A stretch of DNA of 64,000 nt from Nitratidesulfovibrio sp. SRB-5. Lineage in GTDB: Bacteria; Desulfobacterota; Desulfovibrionia; Desulfovibrionales; Desulfovibrionaceae. Under the pieces are notes generated by a model that saw only the letters and a program-made list of their open reading frames with translations, was not told the DNA's origin and did no database searches. Every line of letters begins with the position of its first letter. The stretch's first letter is position 1. The position numbers were made by a program, and so were the translations under genes. The stretch lies in assembly GCF_019931275.1 (NCBI RefSeq), contig NZ_JAIOTY010000002.1, positions 1,041,131-1,105,130 on the forward strand, read 5' to 3'. Shown one piece after another: positions 43,092-51,748 of the stretch.

Positions 43092-44684
43092 ATGACCATC
43101 GTATCGACGAACACCGTCGAACTGTACACCGGCAACGGCACGCAGACGGAGTGGCCGGTGGCCTTCCCGTTCCTGCGGCCCGAGGACGTGCGGGCCGTGG
43201 TGAGCGGGACGGGAGGCGACAGGGTGCTGGCCTACGGCGCCGACTACGTGGCAGCCGCGCTGCCGGGCGGCGGGGGCAGCGTGACCACTGCGCCGGGCGC
43301 GCCCGGCATGGTGCACGCGGGCGAACATCTGACACTGTGGCTGGACCAGCCCTTCACGCAGGAAATGGATCTGCGCAATACCGGCGTGCTGGACGCGGAA
43401 ATGCTGGAGCGCGGCTTTGACCGGCTGACCCTGATGGCCCAGCAGCTGCGCGAAGAGGTGGGCCGCTGCGTCAAGGTGCCGATGACTGACCAGTCCACGC
43501 GGCCCGACGCGCTGCTGGAGGGCATCACCGCCAACGTGGGCCGCGCGGAACTGGCGGCACTGGACGCGCAAGACCGGGCGGCATCCGCCACGGCCAGCGC
43601 GGTACGGGCAGAATCCTCCGCCTCCGGCCTTGATGCGGCCCTGACCGGCGTGCATCAACTGCGCGAAGAGGTGCTCCAGACCGTGGCGGATGCGCGGCAG
43701 GATGTGCTGGCCTGCGCAGCGTTCGTGCCCATCGGGGCCATTCTGGACTTTCCGGTGAACACCGTCCCGGCGGGCTTTCTGGTTTGCGCCGGGCAGGTGG
43801 TGACGCGGGTGGCGTATCCGGACCTGGTCACCTACCTGACAGGGGGCGCCGTGGCGGCCAACGCCACCCTGCCCGACCTTCGCGGCGAGTTCCGGCGCGG
43901 AGCGGATCTGGGGAGGGGCGTGGATGCCGGGCGCGTGGTGGGCAGTGCGCAGGGTGACGCCATCCGAAACATCACTGGTTCGCTTTACAACTACATCCAG
44001 AATAATGCGAGTCAGGAAAACGGGGCGCTTCGCACTCAGGTTGCCAGCACGCTAAACTCGCCGTTCGGTGCAGGTACGGCGATGTCGTGGTCCACGCTGT
44101 CCATTGATGCATCGCGGCAGGTTCCCACCGCATCCGAAAACCGCCCTCGCAACATTGCTGTGGTGCCGTGCATCAAGGCGTACCATGCCCCCATGAGCGC
44201 CGCCCCGGTGGACCTTGCGGACGCGCTGGACAGGCTGGACGCCCTTGCGGCGATTGCCAGCCCCAATGTGGGAAAATTCTGCACCATGAAGTGTGTTGGC
44301 GGGGGGCAAACCATACCCGTGGCCGGGGCCGTTACGGTTGCAGCGCAGGGAGGGCAAGCAGTCGCGGCTGGTGAAAGCTGGACAGGTCCATCTGATGGCT
44401 CGCTTTCAATCACCATACCATCTGATGGGTGGTACGAAATCAGGGGTACCTTCACGGGGATGGCGGCTGCATCCGGACATTTTTCCGGATTCATAACTGT
44501 AAACGGCGCCCTCGTGCTCCACTCCTACTGCTATGCCTATGTGTATTCATGGACGACAGGATGCCCGGAATGCACCATGAGCCTGAAAACAGGGGACGTG
44601 ATACGTATGCAAGCGAGTACGGGCGTGGCGCTGACAAGTGGCGGAACAGGAACTGTCACCCTGACTGCACGGAGGGTGCGCTGA
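43092..44684 (+). CDS. Tail fibre protein with collar domain
   Basis: 530 residues; receptor-binding appendage. N-terminus (VSTNTVELYTGNGTQTEWPVAFPFLRPEDVRAVVSG...YGADYVAA) resembles the virion-attachment region of T7-type fibres. A helical shaft (~110-210) leads to a phage tail collar domain (~215-290, GAILDFPVNTVPAGFLVCAGQVV...LPDLRGEFRRGAD). The C-terminal ~130 residues (SIPSDGWYEIRGTFTG...VNGALVLHSYCYAYVYSWTTGCPECTMSLKTGDVIRMQASTGVALTSGGTGTVTLTARRVR) look like a C1q/TNF-like trimeric tip. The DNA from ~43970 to 44650 is visibly less GC-rich than the rest of the operon, suggesting exchange of the receptor-binding part. Confidence 0.85.
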   Translation: MTIVSTNTVELYTGNGTQTEWPVAFPFLRPEDVRAVVSGTGGDRVLAYGADYVAAALPGGGGSVTTAPGAPGMVHAGEHLTLWLDQPFTQEMDLRNTGVLDAEMLERGFDRLTLMAQQLREEVGRCVKVPMTDQSTRPDALLEGITANVGRAELAALDAQDRAASATASAVRAESSASGLDAALTGVHQLREEVLQTVADARQDVLACAAFVPIGAILDFPVNTVPAGFLVCAGQVVTRVAYPDLVTYLTGGAVAANATLPDLRGEFRRGADLGRGVDAGRVVGSAQGDAIRNITGSLYNYIQNNASQENGALRTQVASTLNSPFGAGTAMSWSTLSIDASRQVPTASENRPRNIAVVPCIKAYHAPMSAAPVDLADALDRLDALAAIASPNVGKFCTMKCVGGGQTIPVAGAVTVAAQGGQAVAAGESWTGPSDGSLSITIPSDGWYEIRGTFTGMAAASGHFSGFITVNGALVLHSYCYAYVYSWTTGCPECTMSLKTGDVIRMQASTGVALTSGGTGTVTLTARRVR

Positions 44685-44685
44685 C

Positions 44686-45003
44686 ATGAAGAACATGCGC
44701 TTGCACGCGGCGTTGTGCCGCCTGTACCCCCATGCCCCCGAAGGCGCGTGGGAACTGGCGTGCGGCCCGCAAACGGATTGGGACGTGGCCATTGCGGCCT
44801 GGAGGCTGGAGGAGGCGCCGCCAACGCAGGAGGCGCTGGACACGATGTACGCGGCGCTGGCCGAAGAGGATGCGGCCCCTCGCCCGCCCGAACCGGAACC
44901 GCTGGACCTGAACACCATCACCTATGCCCAGGCCGATGCCATCATCCGCGCCGAAAGCGTGGAGGATTTGCGGCTGGCAATGCTGGATGTGCTGGGCCTG
45001 TAA
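44686..45003 (+). CDS. Tail fibre accessory/assembly-type protein
   Basis: 105 residues. RLHAALCRLYPHAPEGAWELACGPQTDWDVAIAAWRLEEAPPTQEALDTMYAALAE is followed by an acidic Pro-rich linker and LNTITYAQADAIIRAESVEDLRLAMLDVLGL. A XkdW-like small protein placed immediately (1 bp) after the fibre gene, where fibre chaperones are usual. Last gene of the virion operon; the terminator is 218 bp on. Confidence 0.65.
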   Translation: MKNMRLHAALCRLYPHAPEGAWELACGPQTDWDVAIAAWRLEEAPPTQEALDTMYAALAEEDAAPRPPEPEPLDLNTITYAQADAIIRAESVEDLRLAMLDVLGL

Positions 45004-45220
45004 GGGAAGGAGCGGCGAACGGGGACAAGGGGCAGCGTGGGGCAAGGGCTGCGGCTGACAGGACGCCGTGGAGGGCAGGGGCAGGGCGGACAAGAGACAG
45101 CGGAGGACATGGAACAGCGGAGTGCAAGAGAACGGTGGGCAAGGTTTGGTGAAGTGCGCGGCTCCGCTCGCGGAAGATGGATGCGGGCGGTGACGAACGG
45201 CGCGCGTGGCGCGGAATGAC

Positions 45221-45246
45221 AAGGCCCCCGGCATGCCGGGGGCCTT
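45221..45246. terminator. Bidirectional terminator between virion operon and chemoreceptor
   Basis: AAGGCCCCCGGC (45221-45232) and GCCGGGGGCCTT (45235-45246): 12-bp perfect dyad. It ends the rightward virion operon and the leftward chemoreceptor gene. Confidence 0.85.
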
Positions 45247-45283
45247 CAGGCTTGTGGGCAAAGCGCAGGTCACGCAGGTCCGC

Positions 45284-47305
45284 CTACGTCATGGAATCCA
45301 TCAGCCGCCGCAGGGCGGCGGCCTGGGCCGAAAGCTCGGCGATGGCGGTTTCCGCCTCGGACATGCGCATGGCCGTGGAGCCGGATATTTCGTTCACCTC
45401 GGCGATGATGCGGTTCAGTTCATCGCCGGTGGCGGCCTGCTGCTCGGCGGCGGTGGCGATGGAGTTCACCTGGTCGGATGCCTGCTGCACCGCGTGCACG
45501 ATTTCCTGCAACATGCCGCCCGCCTCGTTGGCCAGGGCCTGGCTGTCGGTCACGCCGCGCACGGCAACGTCGGTGGCTTCCGCGCTGCGCCGTGCCGACT
45601 GCTGGATGCCCCCGATGGCCGCCTCCACCTCGCGGGTGGCGTTCATGGTTTTTTCGGCCAGCTTGCGCACCTCGTCGGCCACCACGGCAAAGCCGCGCCC
45701 GGCATCTCCGGCGCGGGCCGCCTCGATGGCCGCGTTCAGCGCCAGCAGGTTGGTCTGGTCGGCAATGTCGCTGATGACGCCCAGCACGTTGCCGATGTCG
45801 CTGGCCTGGGTGCCCAGTTTTTCCATTTCGCTGCGCAGTTCGCGCGAATGGCTGCCCAGCCCTTCGATGGCGGCGGCCACCTTTTCCACGATGTCCGCGC
45901 CCTGCCTGGCCCGTTCGGACATTTCCGCCGTGGTGCGGTTGGTGTCCGAGGCGTTGCGGGCCACCTCGCGTACCGTGGCGGCCATTTCGTCCATGGCGGT
46001 GGCCGATTCGGAACTGCGCTGCAACTGCCTGTCGGCCCCGCGCGCGGCCTCGCCCACCCGGTCGGAAAGCTGGCTGGCGGCATCGGCCACGGTGGTGGCA
46101 ATGGCGTCGGCATCGCGGGCCACCCCGGCAATGCGTTCGCTGCGTTCCAGCGCTTCCAGTTCGCCGCGCTTCACGGCTGTGATGTCCTGGCGGATTTCCA
46201 TGTACCCCACCAGCGTGCCGTCGGGCTTGCGCACCGTGGCCGCGCGGGAATGGAAGTAGCGCGTCTCGCCGCCTGTCTGCCGGGTGAAGTCCAGTTGGGT
46301 TTCGGCCTCGCTGGTGCGGGCCAGACGGTCGATGGGAGGCTCCGCGCCGTACACGTCCGCCCCCTGGTAGCTGTCCAGCGGCTTGCCGATCAGGTCGTCT
46401 TCCGCATGGCCCAGCAGGGCGCAGGCGGCGCTGTTCAGGGCGCGGATGTTGCGGCGCGGCCCGGTGACGATGATGGGATCGGGCACGCGGTTGATGATGG
46501 CCCGGTTGTAGGCCACCCGTTCGCGGATGGCGTCCACCATGTGGGTGATGGTTTCGTGCAGCTGGCCCATTTCCGCCGTGAAGCGGAAGGAGCTCTTGTA
46601 CTCGAAGTCGCCATCCGCGATGCGCCTGCCAAAGTCGGTCAGGGCCGCCAGCGGGGCCTGAATGGTGCGGTACAGCCCCACGGCCAGCAGGCCGCCCAGC
46701 AGCACTGCCAAGGAGAAGGCCACGGCGGCCCCGGTGCGCAGCATGGAGCCGGTGTTGTTTGTTTCATCCGCGTGATCGCGGGTGGCCTCTATGGTGGCCT
46801 TGGTCAGTTCCTCGATGGACTGTTCCAGCTTGTGGGCCTGTTCTCGCCCTGCATCGAAGCGGATGTTGGCCTGCTCGGCGGAGAGGCCGGCGGCGGGGGC
46901 TTCGCGGGTCAGCACGGAAAAGGACGAAAGATACGGGCCGCTCAGCGAACGGATGGCGGCAACCTGTTGCAGCAGGTTGGCCAGCTCCGGTATGTCGCGC
47001 AGCTTGCGTTCGGCGGCGTCGGTGTGGGCGGCAAGGTTCGTGGCGGCCTTTTCGTGCTGGGGCAGGTAGCCGCGCAGCCGTTCCGCGTTGGCGATGTTGA
47101 GCAGGGTGTCCTTTTCGTAGCGGCGCAGCTGGCTTACGTCGTGGCGCATGGCGTACACGGTTTCTTCCAGTTCCACGTGCTTGGAGACCAGTTCGTCCAC
47201 CAGCATGTTGATGTTGCCGAGAGCCAGCACCATGGCCACGCCCATGACCAGGTTGAGCAGGGTGAGCGTGCCTAGGCCGTAGATGAGTTTCTGGCGTATG
47301 GTCAT
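45284..47305 (-). CDS. Methyl-accepting chemotaxis protein with PAS domain
   Basis: 673 residues; membrane chemoreceptor feeding CheA/CheW. TM1 (~10-32), a helical periplasmic domain (4-helix-bundle type, ~33-185), TM2 (~188-210), HAMP (~211-262), a cytoplasmic PAS (~268-390, [27 protein letters not shown]...), and the signalling domain with the invariant tip [42 protein letters not shown] (~515-560). ATG 47305. A textbook sigma-28 promoter lies 90 nt upstream. No C-terminal tethering pentapeptide. Ligand unknown; PAS may sense redox or oxygen. Confidence 0.93.
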   Translation of the reverse strand: MTIRQKLIYGLGTLTLLNLVMGVAMVLALGNINMLVDELVSKHVELEETVYAMRHDVSQLRRYEKDTLLNIANAERLRGYLPQHEKAATNLAAHTDAAERKLRDIPELANLLQQVAAIRSLSGPYLSSFSVLTREAPAAGLSAEQANIRFDAGREQAHKLEQSIEELTKATIEATRDHADETNNTGSMLRTGAAVAFSLAVLLGGLLAVGLYRTIQAPLAALTDFGRRIADGDFEYKSSFRFTAEMGQLHETITHMVDAIRERVAYNRAIINRVPDPIIVTGPRRNIRALNSAACALLGHAEDDLIGKPLDSYQGADVYGAEPPIDRLARTSEAETQLDFTRQTGGETRYFHSRAATVRKPDGTLVGYMEIRQDITAVKRGELEALERSERIAGVARDADAIATTVADAASQLSDRVGEAARGADRQLQRSSESATAMDEMAATVREVARNASDTNRTTAEMSERARQGADIVEKVAAAIEGLGSHSRELRSEMEKLGTQASDIGNVLGVISDIADQTNLLALNAAIEAARAGDAGRGFAVVADEVRKLAEKTMNATREVEAAIGGIQQSARRSAEATDVAVRGVTDSQALANEAGGMLQEIVHAVQQASDQVNSIATAAEQQAATGDELNRIIAEVNEISGSTAMRMSEAETAIAELSAQAAALRRLMDSMT

Positions 47306-47394
47306 CGGGCGGTCCCCCAGTGAAGGAGAAAGGTTTGTGGCGGTGCGGTGAGGGGTGAGGGCAGGAAGCGGGCACCATACGAGCTTACAGGACT

Positions 47395-47421
47395 TTTTCG
47401 GCCGACTAGGACACAACTTTA
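47395..47421 (-). promoter_or_regulatory. Sigma-28 (FliA) promoter of the chemoreceptor gene
   Basis: Minus strand TAAAGTTG (47421-47414), 11-nt spacer, GCCGAAAA (47402-47395). The consensus is TAAAGTTT-N11-GCCGATAA, so 14 of 16 positions match with exact spacing. Confidence 0.85.
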
Positions 47422-47457
47422 GCCGATGCGCAAGGATTCTTCATGGCGCGGCACGAA

Positions 47458-47488
47458 AAAAGGCCCGGCGTTTTTCGCCGGGCCTTTT
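47458..47488. terminator. Terminator of the DUF438-hemerythrin gene
   Basis: AAAAGGCCCGGCG (47458-47470), loop TTTTT, CGCCGGGCCTTTT (47476-47488): perfect 13-bp stem with A/T flanks on both strands, so it works in either direction. Confidence 0.9.
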
Positions 47489-47577
47489 GAATGGTTTTGG
47501 TCATGTCGGGCATTCTGCCTGTTCATGCCTGTTCATGTCCGTTCCCGAATCGGGCGCCGGGCGGCAAGCGGTGTGCG

Positions 47578-49188
47578 TCAGCTCCATTCCAGCAGGCGGC
47601 GCTGGCCGGTCAGGGCGCGGATGTCCGTAACGTCCTGCGACACTTCCAGGCAGCCGAGGTAGGAGCCGTCGGTATCGCGCACCGCAAAGTAGCGGATGTG
47701 CAGGAAGCGTCCGCCAAGCTCGATCCAGAATTCCGCCGTATCCCGTTCGCCAGCCTTGAATCTGGCCAGGATGTCCTCGACCATGTGCACGGATTTCGGC
47801 GGGTGGCAGTTGCGCACGTTGCGCCCGATAACCGCCGCGCTGCGCGGAAAGATGCGGTGCGGTACGTCGGAATAGTAGGCCACCCGGTCGTTGGCATCCA
47901 CGAAACTGAGGTCCACCGGCAGGCTGCGCAGCATCTGGTTGAGTACGTTGGGCGCCAGCGCGCCGGTATCCAGTTGCACCAGTTGCGCGGCACCACCGGC
48001 GCGCGTCCGGCCTGCCGTGTCCGCCACGCCCGCCAGATAGGGAGTCTGCGGCGTCCATTCGTCGCCGGGCGTCACCCAGGCGTAGCCGATTTCGTCCTCG
48101 CCGTGGCGCACCCGCGCCCACTGGGCTTCCGTCAGCGATTCCAGGGCCATGGGGAAGAGCACCTTCTCTTCCTTGTACACCATGTCCTTCACGGCTTCCG
48201 CCGCGTCGCGCGCGGCCAGTGCGGCTGCCGTGGCGGCCAGGTTTTCCATGGCCGCGCGGGCGGCCTTGAACAGTCCGCGGATGTCGTCGTGCACTTCCCA
48301 CATGACCTTGGGCGGGGCCTCTATGCCGTTTTCCTCCAGCAGGGGGAACAGCTGGTTTTCCTTGCGGGTGTAGTGCACCTCGATGTGGGCCAGGTCTTCC
48401 AGCAGTTCCTTTACGTAGCGGCTGCTGAACGACCAGGCCATCTCGTCGATGGGCGAGGTGCGGTCGCCGGGGGTGCGGTGCATGCGGTCCACCTGCGAGA
48501 TGATTTCGTCGGCCACTTCCATGGCCTTGGCGTTTTCGTCCATGTAGGTGCGCACCGGGTGCCCGGCGGGCGCGGAAACGGCCGGGGCCTCGTCCAGCGC
48601 GCCCTTGAACAGGTCCACGTGCAGCGAGCACAGGCGCTTTATCTCGGCCTCCGGCAGGCCCTCGGCCACCATGGCCTGTTCCAGCCGGGCAATGTCCCCG
48701 CCGGAAATATCGCCCACGGCGGCGGCAAAGCGCGCCTTCAGCGTTGCCGGGTCCGCCCCGGCGTGCAGCTCGCGGATGAGTTCCTTCAGGGTGTCCATGC
48801 GCGTGGCATCGGACAGGGGCGAGCCGGACGCGGGCGCCTGTCCGGCATCGCACGGCGTGCCGCAGGCGGTGGCGCAGGGCGATGCCCCGGTTTCGGCAGC
48901 GGGTTTGGGGCCGGGCTTTGCGCCCGTGCCGGGCGCGCCCTTGGGCACGATGGTCACGGCCTCGGAGGAATGGTCCAGCACGCCGCGCGTAATGTGCAGC
49001 ATCAGGCCGTTGACCTCCAGCCCGGCAATGTCCGCCGCCTGCTGCAAGGTGGCCACCCGGCCCAGCGTGTTGCGCAGCAGCGGGTTCTTCAGCTTGGCGA
49101 AGGCGGGCGCGAAGTCGGCCAGCACGTCGATGAGGTAGGGGCGCTCCGAGACAAGATCGTGTATGGACGTGGACGGGGCGAGATGCAT
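47578..49188 (-). CDS. DUF1858-DUF438-hemerythrin-PAS protein
   Basis: 536 residues, cytoplasmic. DUF1858 (~5-65, STSIHDLVSERPYLIDVLADFAPAFAKLKNPLLRNTLGRVATLQQAADIAGLEV), a Cys-containing linker (ASPCATACGTPC), DUF438 (~135-215, MDTLKELIRELHAGADPATLKARFAAAVGDISGGDIARLEQAMVAEGLP), an HHE hemerythrin domain (~220-370) with likely di-iron ligands in HIEVHYTRKENQLFPLLE, EVHDDIR and EEKVLFPMAL, and a C-terminal PAS (~400-530, DLSFVDANDRVAYYSD...). Proteins of this class are linked to nitrosative/oxidative stress and iron-sulfur repair (YtfE/RIC relatives). ATG 49188 with GGGAGG. A CRP/FNR-type palindrome lies upstream. Confidence 0.85.
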   Translation of the reverse strand: MHLAPSTSIHDLVSERPYLIDVLADFAPAFAKLKNPLLRNTLGRVATLQQAADIAGLEVNGLMLHITRGVLDHSSEAVTIVPKGAPGTGAKPGPKPAAETGASPCATACGTPCDAGQAPASGSPLSDATRMDTLKELIRELHAGADPATLKARFAAAVGDISGGDIARLEQAMVAEGLPEAEIKRLCSLHVDLFKGALDEAPAVSAPAGHPVRTYMDENAKAMEVADEIISQVDRMHRTPGDRTSPIDEMAWSFSSRYVKELLEDLAHIEVHYTRKENQLFPLLEENGIEAPPKVMWEVHDDIRGLFKAARAAMENLAATAAALAARDAAEAVKDMVYKEEKVLFPMALESLTEAQWARVRHGEDEIGYAWVTPGDEWTPQTPYLAGVADTAGRTRAGGAAQLVQLDTGALAPNVLNQMLRSLPVDLSFVDANDRVAYYSDVPHRIFPRSAAVIGRNVRNCHPPKSVHMVEDILARFKAGERDTAEFWIELGGRFLHIRYFAVRDTDGSYLGCLEVSQDVTDIRALTGQRRLLEWS

Positions 49189-49705
49189 GGGGCCTCCCGT
49201 GGGGTTTCGTGGATTCGTCGTGTGCCCGGCATGGCGCCCGGCGTGCGGTTGGCGTCTGGCCGGAACCGCATGACCGGATGTTCCCGCCATGGCCGGTCGT
49301 GTCACCAAGGTAGGACCGGGCGCGGCCATGCGCCGTGACGGGCATCACGTCATACAATATAGCACGGATGTTTCCGGAACGGCAGGGGGGCGGGGCGCAC
49401 GGCGGCGCACGGCGGCTTCGGCGCGCGGTGCGGGCTGTCCGCGCCGCCCGCGTGGTCATCCCGCGCGCGCCCGCGCACTGGACAAAATCCCTGCGGTCTG
49501 CAAAAGCACAAGGGCCGCGCTTCGTCGGCATATCCCCGAACACTGCGAACAGGACCGTTTCCGCCTTGCCGCCCGTACGGTGCCCGCAGCATGCGAACTC
49601 CGCGACTGGCGCACCACGTGGGCGGCGCGCCCCGGCCAACCTTCCGGCAGGCAGGCACCGGCCCGGAAACAACCCGACCAGACAATAACCCCGAAAGGTG
49701 GACCA
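49189..49705. other. 517-bp divergent region between DUF438 gene and ettA
   Basis: Contains the CRP/FNR-type palindrome at 49334-49349 and the AT-rich element ATACAATATAGC (49351-49362), which can be read as a -10 on either strand (TACAAT rightward, TATATT leftward). The ettA leader would then be ~340 nt. No other gene recognised. Confidence 0.55.
49334..49349. promoter_or_regulatory. CRP/FNR-family palindrome (HcpR-like site)
   Basis: CGTGA (49334-49338), N6, TCACG (49345-49349): perfect arms with the spacing of CRP/FNR-family sites. Upstream of a hemerythrin stress gene, HcpR, the CRP/FNR regulator of nitrosative-stress genes in Desulfovibrio, is the natural candidate. It could also act on ettA. 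Confidence 0.5.
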
Positions 49706-51388
49706 ATGAGCAACGAACCGGACAAGATCATCTATTCGATGATCCGCGTCACCAAGCGCCACGGCCAGCGCGAGGTGCTGAAGGACATTTCCCTCTCCTA
49801 CTTCTACGGCGCCAAGATCGGCGTGCTGGGCCTGAACGGCTCGGGCAAGTCGTCGCTGCTGAAGATCCTGGCCGGGGTGGACCCCAACTTCGACGGCAAG
49901 ACCGTGCTCGCGCCGGGCTTCACCATCGGCTACCTGGAGCAGGAGCCGCTGGTGGACGAAGCCCGCACCGTGCGTGAAGTGGTGGAAGAAGGCGTGCAGG
50001 ACATCGTGGATCTCGTGAAGCAATTCGAGGAGATCAACGCCAAGTTCGCCGAGCCCATGGAACCGGACGAGATGGACGCGCTCATCGAGCGCCAGGGCAA
50101 GGTGCAGGAACAGATGGACGCCAAGGGCGCCTGGGACCTGGACGCCCGCCTCGAAATGGCCATGGACGCCCTGCGCTGCCCCCCCGGCGACACCCCCGTG
50201 TCGGTCATCTCCGGTGGTGAACGCCGCCGCGTGGCCCTGTGCCGCCTGCTGCTGCAAAGCCCCGACATCCTGCTGCTGGACGAACCCACCAACCACCTGG
50301 ACGCCGAATCGGTGGCCTGGCTGGAACGCTTCCTCCAGACCTTCCCCGGCACGGTCATCGCCGTCACCCACGACCGCTACTTCCTCGACAACGTGGCGGG
50401 CTGGATTCTGGAACTGGACCGTGGGCGCGGCATTCCGTGGAAGGGCAACTATTCCTCGTGGCTGGAGCAGAAGGAAAAGCGCCTGCAACAGGAAGAAAAG
50501 TCCGAGGTGGAGCGCCAGAAGACCCTCCAGCGCGAACTGGAGTGGATCCGGATGTCGCCCAAGGGCCGCCACGCCAAGGGCAAGGCGCGCATCAACGCCT
50601 ACGAGGCCATGCTGAGCCACGAAAGCGAAAAGCGCGCCCCGGACCTGGAAATCTACATCCCGCCGGGACCGCGCCTTGGCAAGGTGGTCTTCGAGGCCAC
50701 CGGCCTCGCCAAGTCGCTGGGCGATCGCCTGCTGATGGAAGGCGTGGACTTCATCATTCCCGCCGGGGCCATCGTGGGCATCATCGGCCCCAACGGCGCG
50801 GGCAAGACCACCCTGTTCAAGATGCTGGCGGGCGTGGAAACGCCCGACGCGGGCGAGCTGAAGATTGGCGATACCGTTCAGGTGGCCTTCGTGGACCAGA
50901 ACCGCGATTCGCTGGAAGCGGGCAAGACCGTGTACGAGGTGATCAGCGAAGGGTACGAGACGGTCAAGCTGGGCAACCGCGAGGTGAATGCCCGCGCCTA
51001 CTGCTCGCGCTTCAACCTGATGGGCCAGGACCAGCAGAAGAAGGTGGACGTGCTGTCCGGCGGCGAACGCAACCGGGTGCACCTGGCCCGCATGCTGAAG
51101 TCCAACGCCAACGTCATCCTGCTTGACGAACCCACCAACGACCTTGACGTGAACACCATGCGGGCGCTGGAAGACGGCATAGAGAACTTCGCGGGCTGCG
51201 TGCTGGTCATCAGCCACGACCGTTGGTTCCTGGACCGCATCGCCACGCACATCCTGGCCTTCGAAGGGGATTCCAGCGTGGTGTTCTTTGACGGCAACTA
51301 TTCGGAATACGAAGAAGACCGCAAGAAGCGCCTGGGCAAGGACGCCGACACGCCGCACCGGATCAAGTTCCGCAAGCTGACCCGCTAG
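49706..51388 (+). CDS. ettA: Energy-dependent translational throttle protein EttA (ABC-F)
   Basis: 560 residues; ribosome-associated ABC-F ATPase that gates the first peptide bond according to ATP/ADP. Two ABC cassettes: Walker [10 protein letters not shown] and GPNGAGKTT, signatures [12 protein letters not shown] and [12 protein letters not shown], Walker [13 protein letters not shown] and [13 protein letters not shown]-switches [10 protein letters not shown] and [10 protein letters not shown]. An EttA-type arm insertion ([39 protein letters not shown]) lies in cassette 1, and the interdomain linker ([34 protein letters not shown]) is conserved. No TM segments. ATG 49706 with AAAGGTGG. Confidence 0.95.
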   Translation: MSNEPDKIIYSMIRVTKRHGQREVLKDISLSYFYGAKIGVLGLNGSGKSSLLKILAGVDPNFDGKTVLAPGFTIGYLEQEPLVDEARTVREVVEEGVQDIVDLVKQFEEINAKFAEPMEPDEMDALIERQGKVQEQMDAKGAWDLDARLEMAMDALRCPPGDTPVSVISGGERRRVALCRLLLQSPDILLLDEPTNHLDAESVAWLERFLQTFPGTVIAVTHDRYFLDNVAGWILELDRGRGIPWKGNYSSWLEQKEKRLQQEEKSEVERQKTLQRELEWIRMSPKGRHAKGKARINAYEAMLSHESEKRAPDLEIYIPPGPRLGKVVFEATGLAKSLGDRLLMEGVDFIIPAGAIVGIIGPNGAGKTTLFKMLAGVETPDAGELKIGDTVQVAFVDQNRDSLEAGKTVYEVISEGYETVKLGNREVNARAYCSRFNLMGQDQQKKVDVLSGGERNRVHLARMLKSNANVILLDEPTNDLDVNTMRALEDGIENFAGCVLVISHDRWFLDRIATHILAFEGDSSVVFFDGNYSEYEEDRKKRLGKDADTPHRIKFRKLTR

Positions 51389-51443
51389 GTTTGCGGCGGA
51401 TTTTTGCCCGCTGGCGGACCGACCCGAAGGGCGCGGAGCGTGG

Positions 51444-51548
51444 CCGTTAGGCGAGCTTGCGAGCCTTACGGACATCGAGAGCAACGCTGTCAGGCATCAT
51501 CTTTCATTCCGGTCACGTACCGAAGAGTGCGCTCCCTTTATGAAAGAT
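51444..51548. ncRNA. Possible structured RNA downstream of ettA
   Basis: CCGTTAGGC/GCCTTACGG (51444-51452 / 51463-51471, one mismatch) forms one hairpin. ATCTTTCAT/ATGAAAGAT (51499-51507 / 51540-51548, perfect 9 bp) encloses a smaller CGGT-CACGT-ACCG hairpin (51510-51522). The segment is less GC-rich than its surroundings and ends before a rho-independent terminator, as expected for a small RNA or a structured 3' UTR of ettA. No known RNA family recognised. Confidence 0.35.
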
Positions 51549-51622
51549 TCGCCTTCCTTGCCAGCGAACAAAACTTACGCCGCAAACGGCGCGCGATAAT
51601 GTCGCGGGAAAGAGAGAGAAAG

Positions 51623-51653
51623 GCCCCCGCACCGGGAACGGTGCGGGGGCTTT
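51623..51653. terminator. Strong hairpin terminator
   Basis: GCCCCCGCACCG (51623-51634), loop GGAA, CGGTGCGGGGGC (51639-51650), then TTT. Ends rightward transcription from ettA and can also end the leftward chemoreceptor gene. Confidence 0.85.
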
Positions 51654-51655
51654 GT

Positions 51656-51715
51656 GCGTGCTTGTGACATGCGTGCTTGTGACATGCGTGCTTGTGACAT
51701 GCGTGCTTGCGAGCA
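51656..51715. repeat. 15-bp tandem repeat
   Basis: GCGTGCTTGTGACAT in three perfect copies (51656, 51671, 51686) plus one diverged copy (51701-51715), between the terminator and the chemoreceptor stop. Confidence 0.93.
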
Positions 51716-51748
51716 TGCGTGGCTGTGTCCCGTCGCGCTTGGGGCTGG

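Larger units (their letters stand above)
51389..51748. other. 360-bp gap after ettA: structured segment, terminator, repeats
   Basis: Holds two nested inverted repeats (51444-51471, 51499-51548), a small GCCG-CAAA-CGGC hairpin near 51580, a strong terminator (51623-51650) and a 15-bp repeat array (51656-51715). Confidence 0.65.

Noticed and set aside
43092..45003. Diversity-generating retroelement as in BPP-1
   Set aside because: No reverse transcriptase, template repeat or C-type-lectin variable region; the fibre tip looks C1q/TNF-like.
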